In this document: in pieces, positions 5,799 through 6,300 of the stretch
Layout: each line of letters begins with the position of its first letter
Position numbering within the stretch: the stretch's first letter is position 1
From: Planctomycetota bacterium
GTDB lineage: Bacteria; Planctomycetota; Brocadiia; SM23-32
Length of the DNA stretch: 6,300 nt
Assembly: GCA_030604585.1 (NCBI GenBank)
Contig: JAUVVP010000124.1
Location: forward strand, 1 to 6,300
Direction of reading: 5' to 3'
Notes under the pieces: model-generated
What the model was told of the DNA's origin: nothing
Seen by the model: only the letters and a program-made list of their open reading frames with translations
The model's database searches: none
Program-made: the position numbers and the translations under genes

Positions 5799-6300
5799 GA
5801 TGGCAGAGAGGAGGCGTCTCCATCCTTGAGTGATTCGAGCGTGATATTGTAGCGCCCCAGCTTGTTATAGACGGACTTCTCGCTGATGCCCAGCAGGGCG
5901 GCCGCGCGCCTCTTGTTCCCTTCGGTATGCTTGAGGGTCTCGATGATGCAGAGGCGCTCGACCTCGTCCAGCGGGGTGCCCGCCGAGAACGTGACCTCTG
6001 AGGCCGGCAGCTCGCCGGCATTGCGGATGCAGCTCGGCAGGTCCTCCGCCGTGATCCGCTCGCTCTGGCAGAGCACAACGGCGCCTTCGATGACATTCTC
6101 CAGTTCGCGCACATTGCCGGGGTAGTCGTAGCTCATCAGCAGTTGCATGGCCTCGGCATCTATCCCGGCGATGGTCTTGCCCACCTCGTGTCGGGAGCGG
6201 TCCAGGAAGTGCTGGACCAGGAGCGGGATGTCCTCCTTGCGCTGCCTCAGGGGGGGCACATGGATCGCCACCACGTTCAAGCGGTAGTAGAGGTCCTGAC
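5795..6300 (-). CDS. Sigma-54-dependent NtrC-family regulator, C-terminal part (5' end beyond right edge)
   Basis: These are the last 167 residues of an enhancer-binding activator of sigma-54 RNA polymerase. The visible part opens inside the AAA+ domain with QDLYYRLNVV, PPLRQRKEDIP and later YPGNVRELENV, the conserved sequence that follows the sensor I region and forms the sensor II helix of this family. A variable linker leads to a Fis-type helix-turn-helix. Its core is EGNKRRAAALLGISEKSVYNK, here cited in two overlapping parts: EGNKRRAAALL and LGISEKSVYNK (about residues 125-145 of the visible part). The reading frame is open to the right edge. A TTG at 6278-6280 is an internal leucine codon, not a start. 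The Walker motifs, the GAFTGA loop and the N-terminal sensing domain are outside the window, so the signal and target genes are unknown. No sigma-54 promoter was found here that would link it to the neighbouring genes. Confidence 0.93.
   Translation of the reverse strand, partial: QDLYYRLNVVAIHVPPLRQRKEDIPLLVQHFLDRSRHEVGKTIAGIDAEAMQLLMSYDYPGNVRELENVIEGAVVLCQSERITAEDLPSCIRNAGELPASEVTFSAGTPLDEVERLCIIETLKHTEGNKRRAAALLGISEKSVYNKLGRYNITLESLKDGDASSLPS

Noticed and set aside
5795..6280. TTG at 6278-6280 as the start of the regulator gene
   Set aside because: The frame stays open upstream and encodes QDLYYR, which is conserved AAA+ sequence, so the TTG is an internal leucine codon.

Overview
This is a GC-rich bacterial window in which every supported gene lies on the minus strand. 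Transcription therefore runs from right to left. Seven protein genes are visible. In transcription order they are: the C-terminal part of a sigma-54-dependent (NtrC-type) regulator, ribosomal protein bS18, dihydrodipicolinate synthase (DapA), a PilT-type retraction ATPase, a membrane-anchored relative of the GspE/PilB ATPases with a degraded active site, a CvpA-family membrane protein, and the N-terminal part of phosphatidylglycerophosphate synthase (PgsA). The bS18 sequence, the Asp/Asn-rich tail on the CvpA protein and the unusual GspE-like protein hint at Planctomycetota or a related deep lineage. That placement is inference and is not secure.

Region by region: 5795-6300 is the regulator, which enters from the right edge. 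Positions 5597-5794 hold GC hairpins just after its stop and a clear sigma-70-type promoter for rpsR (perfect -35 box, 17-base spacer). rpsR (5369-5596) stands alone, without its usual partners rpsF, ssb and rplI. The 244-base gap 5125-5368 has a C-rich transcript strand, a G-quadruplex motif on the opposite strand, a GC hairpin and a second strong promoter. It therefore looks like the end of the rpsR unit and the start of the next one. From that promoter dapA, pilT, the GspE-like gene, the CvpA-like gene and pgsA follow in one direction. The gaps are 57, 21, 17 and 128 bases, so they probably form one operon, with pgsA possibly more independent.

Functionally the block combines cell-envelope metabolism (DapA for diaminopimelate/lysine, PgsA for phosphatidylglycerol) with two secretion/pilus-type ATPases and a small polytopic membrane protein. 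The most unusual element is the GspE-like protein. It keeps the Walker A motif and the zinc-ribbon cysteines. It has lost the acidic Asp box, the Walker B glutamate and both histidines of the His box, and it carries a signal-peptide-like N-terminus plus three membrane segments. An intact PilT next to a membrane-tethered pseudo-enzyme suggests an undescribed ATPase pair. No mobile element, CRISPR array, tRNA or rRNA was seen.
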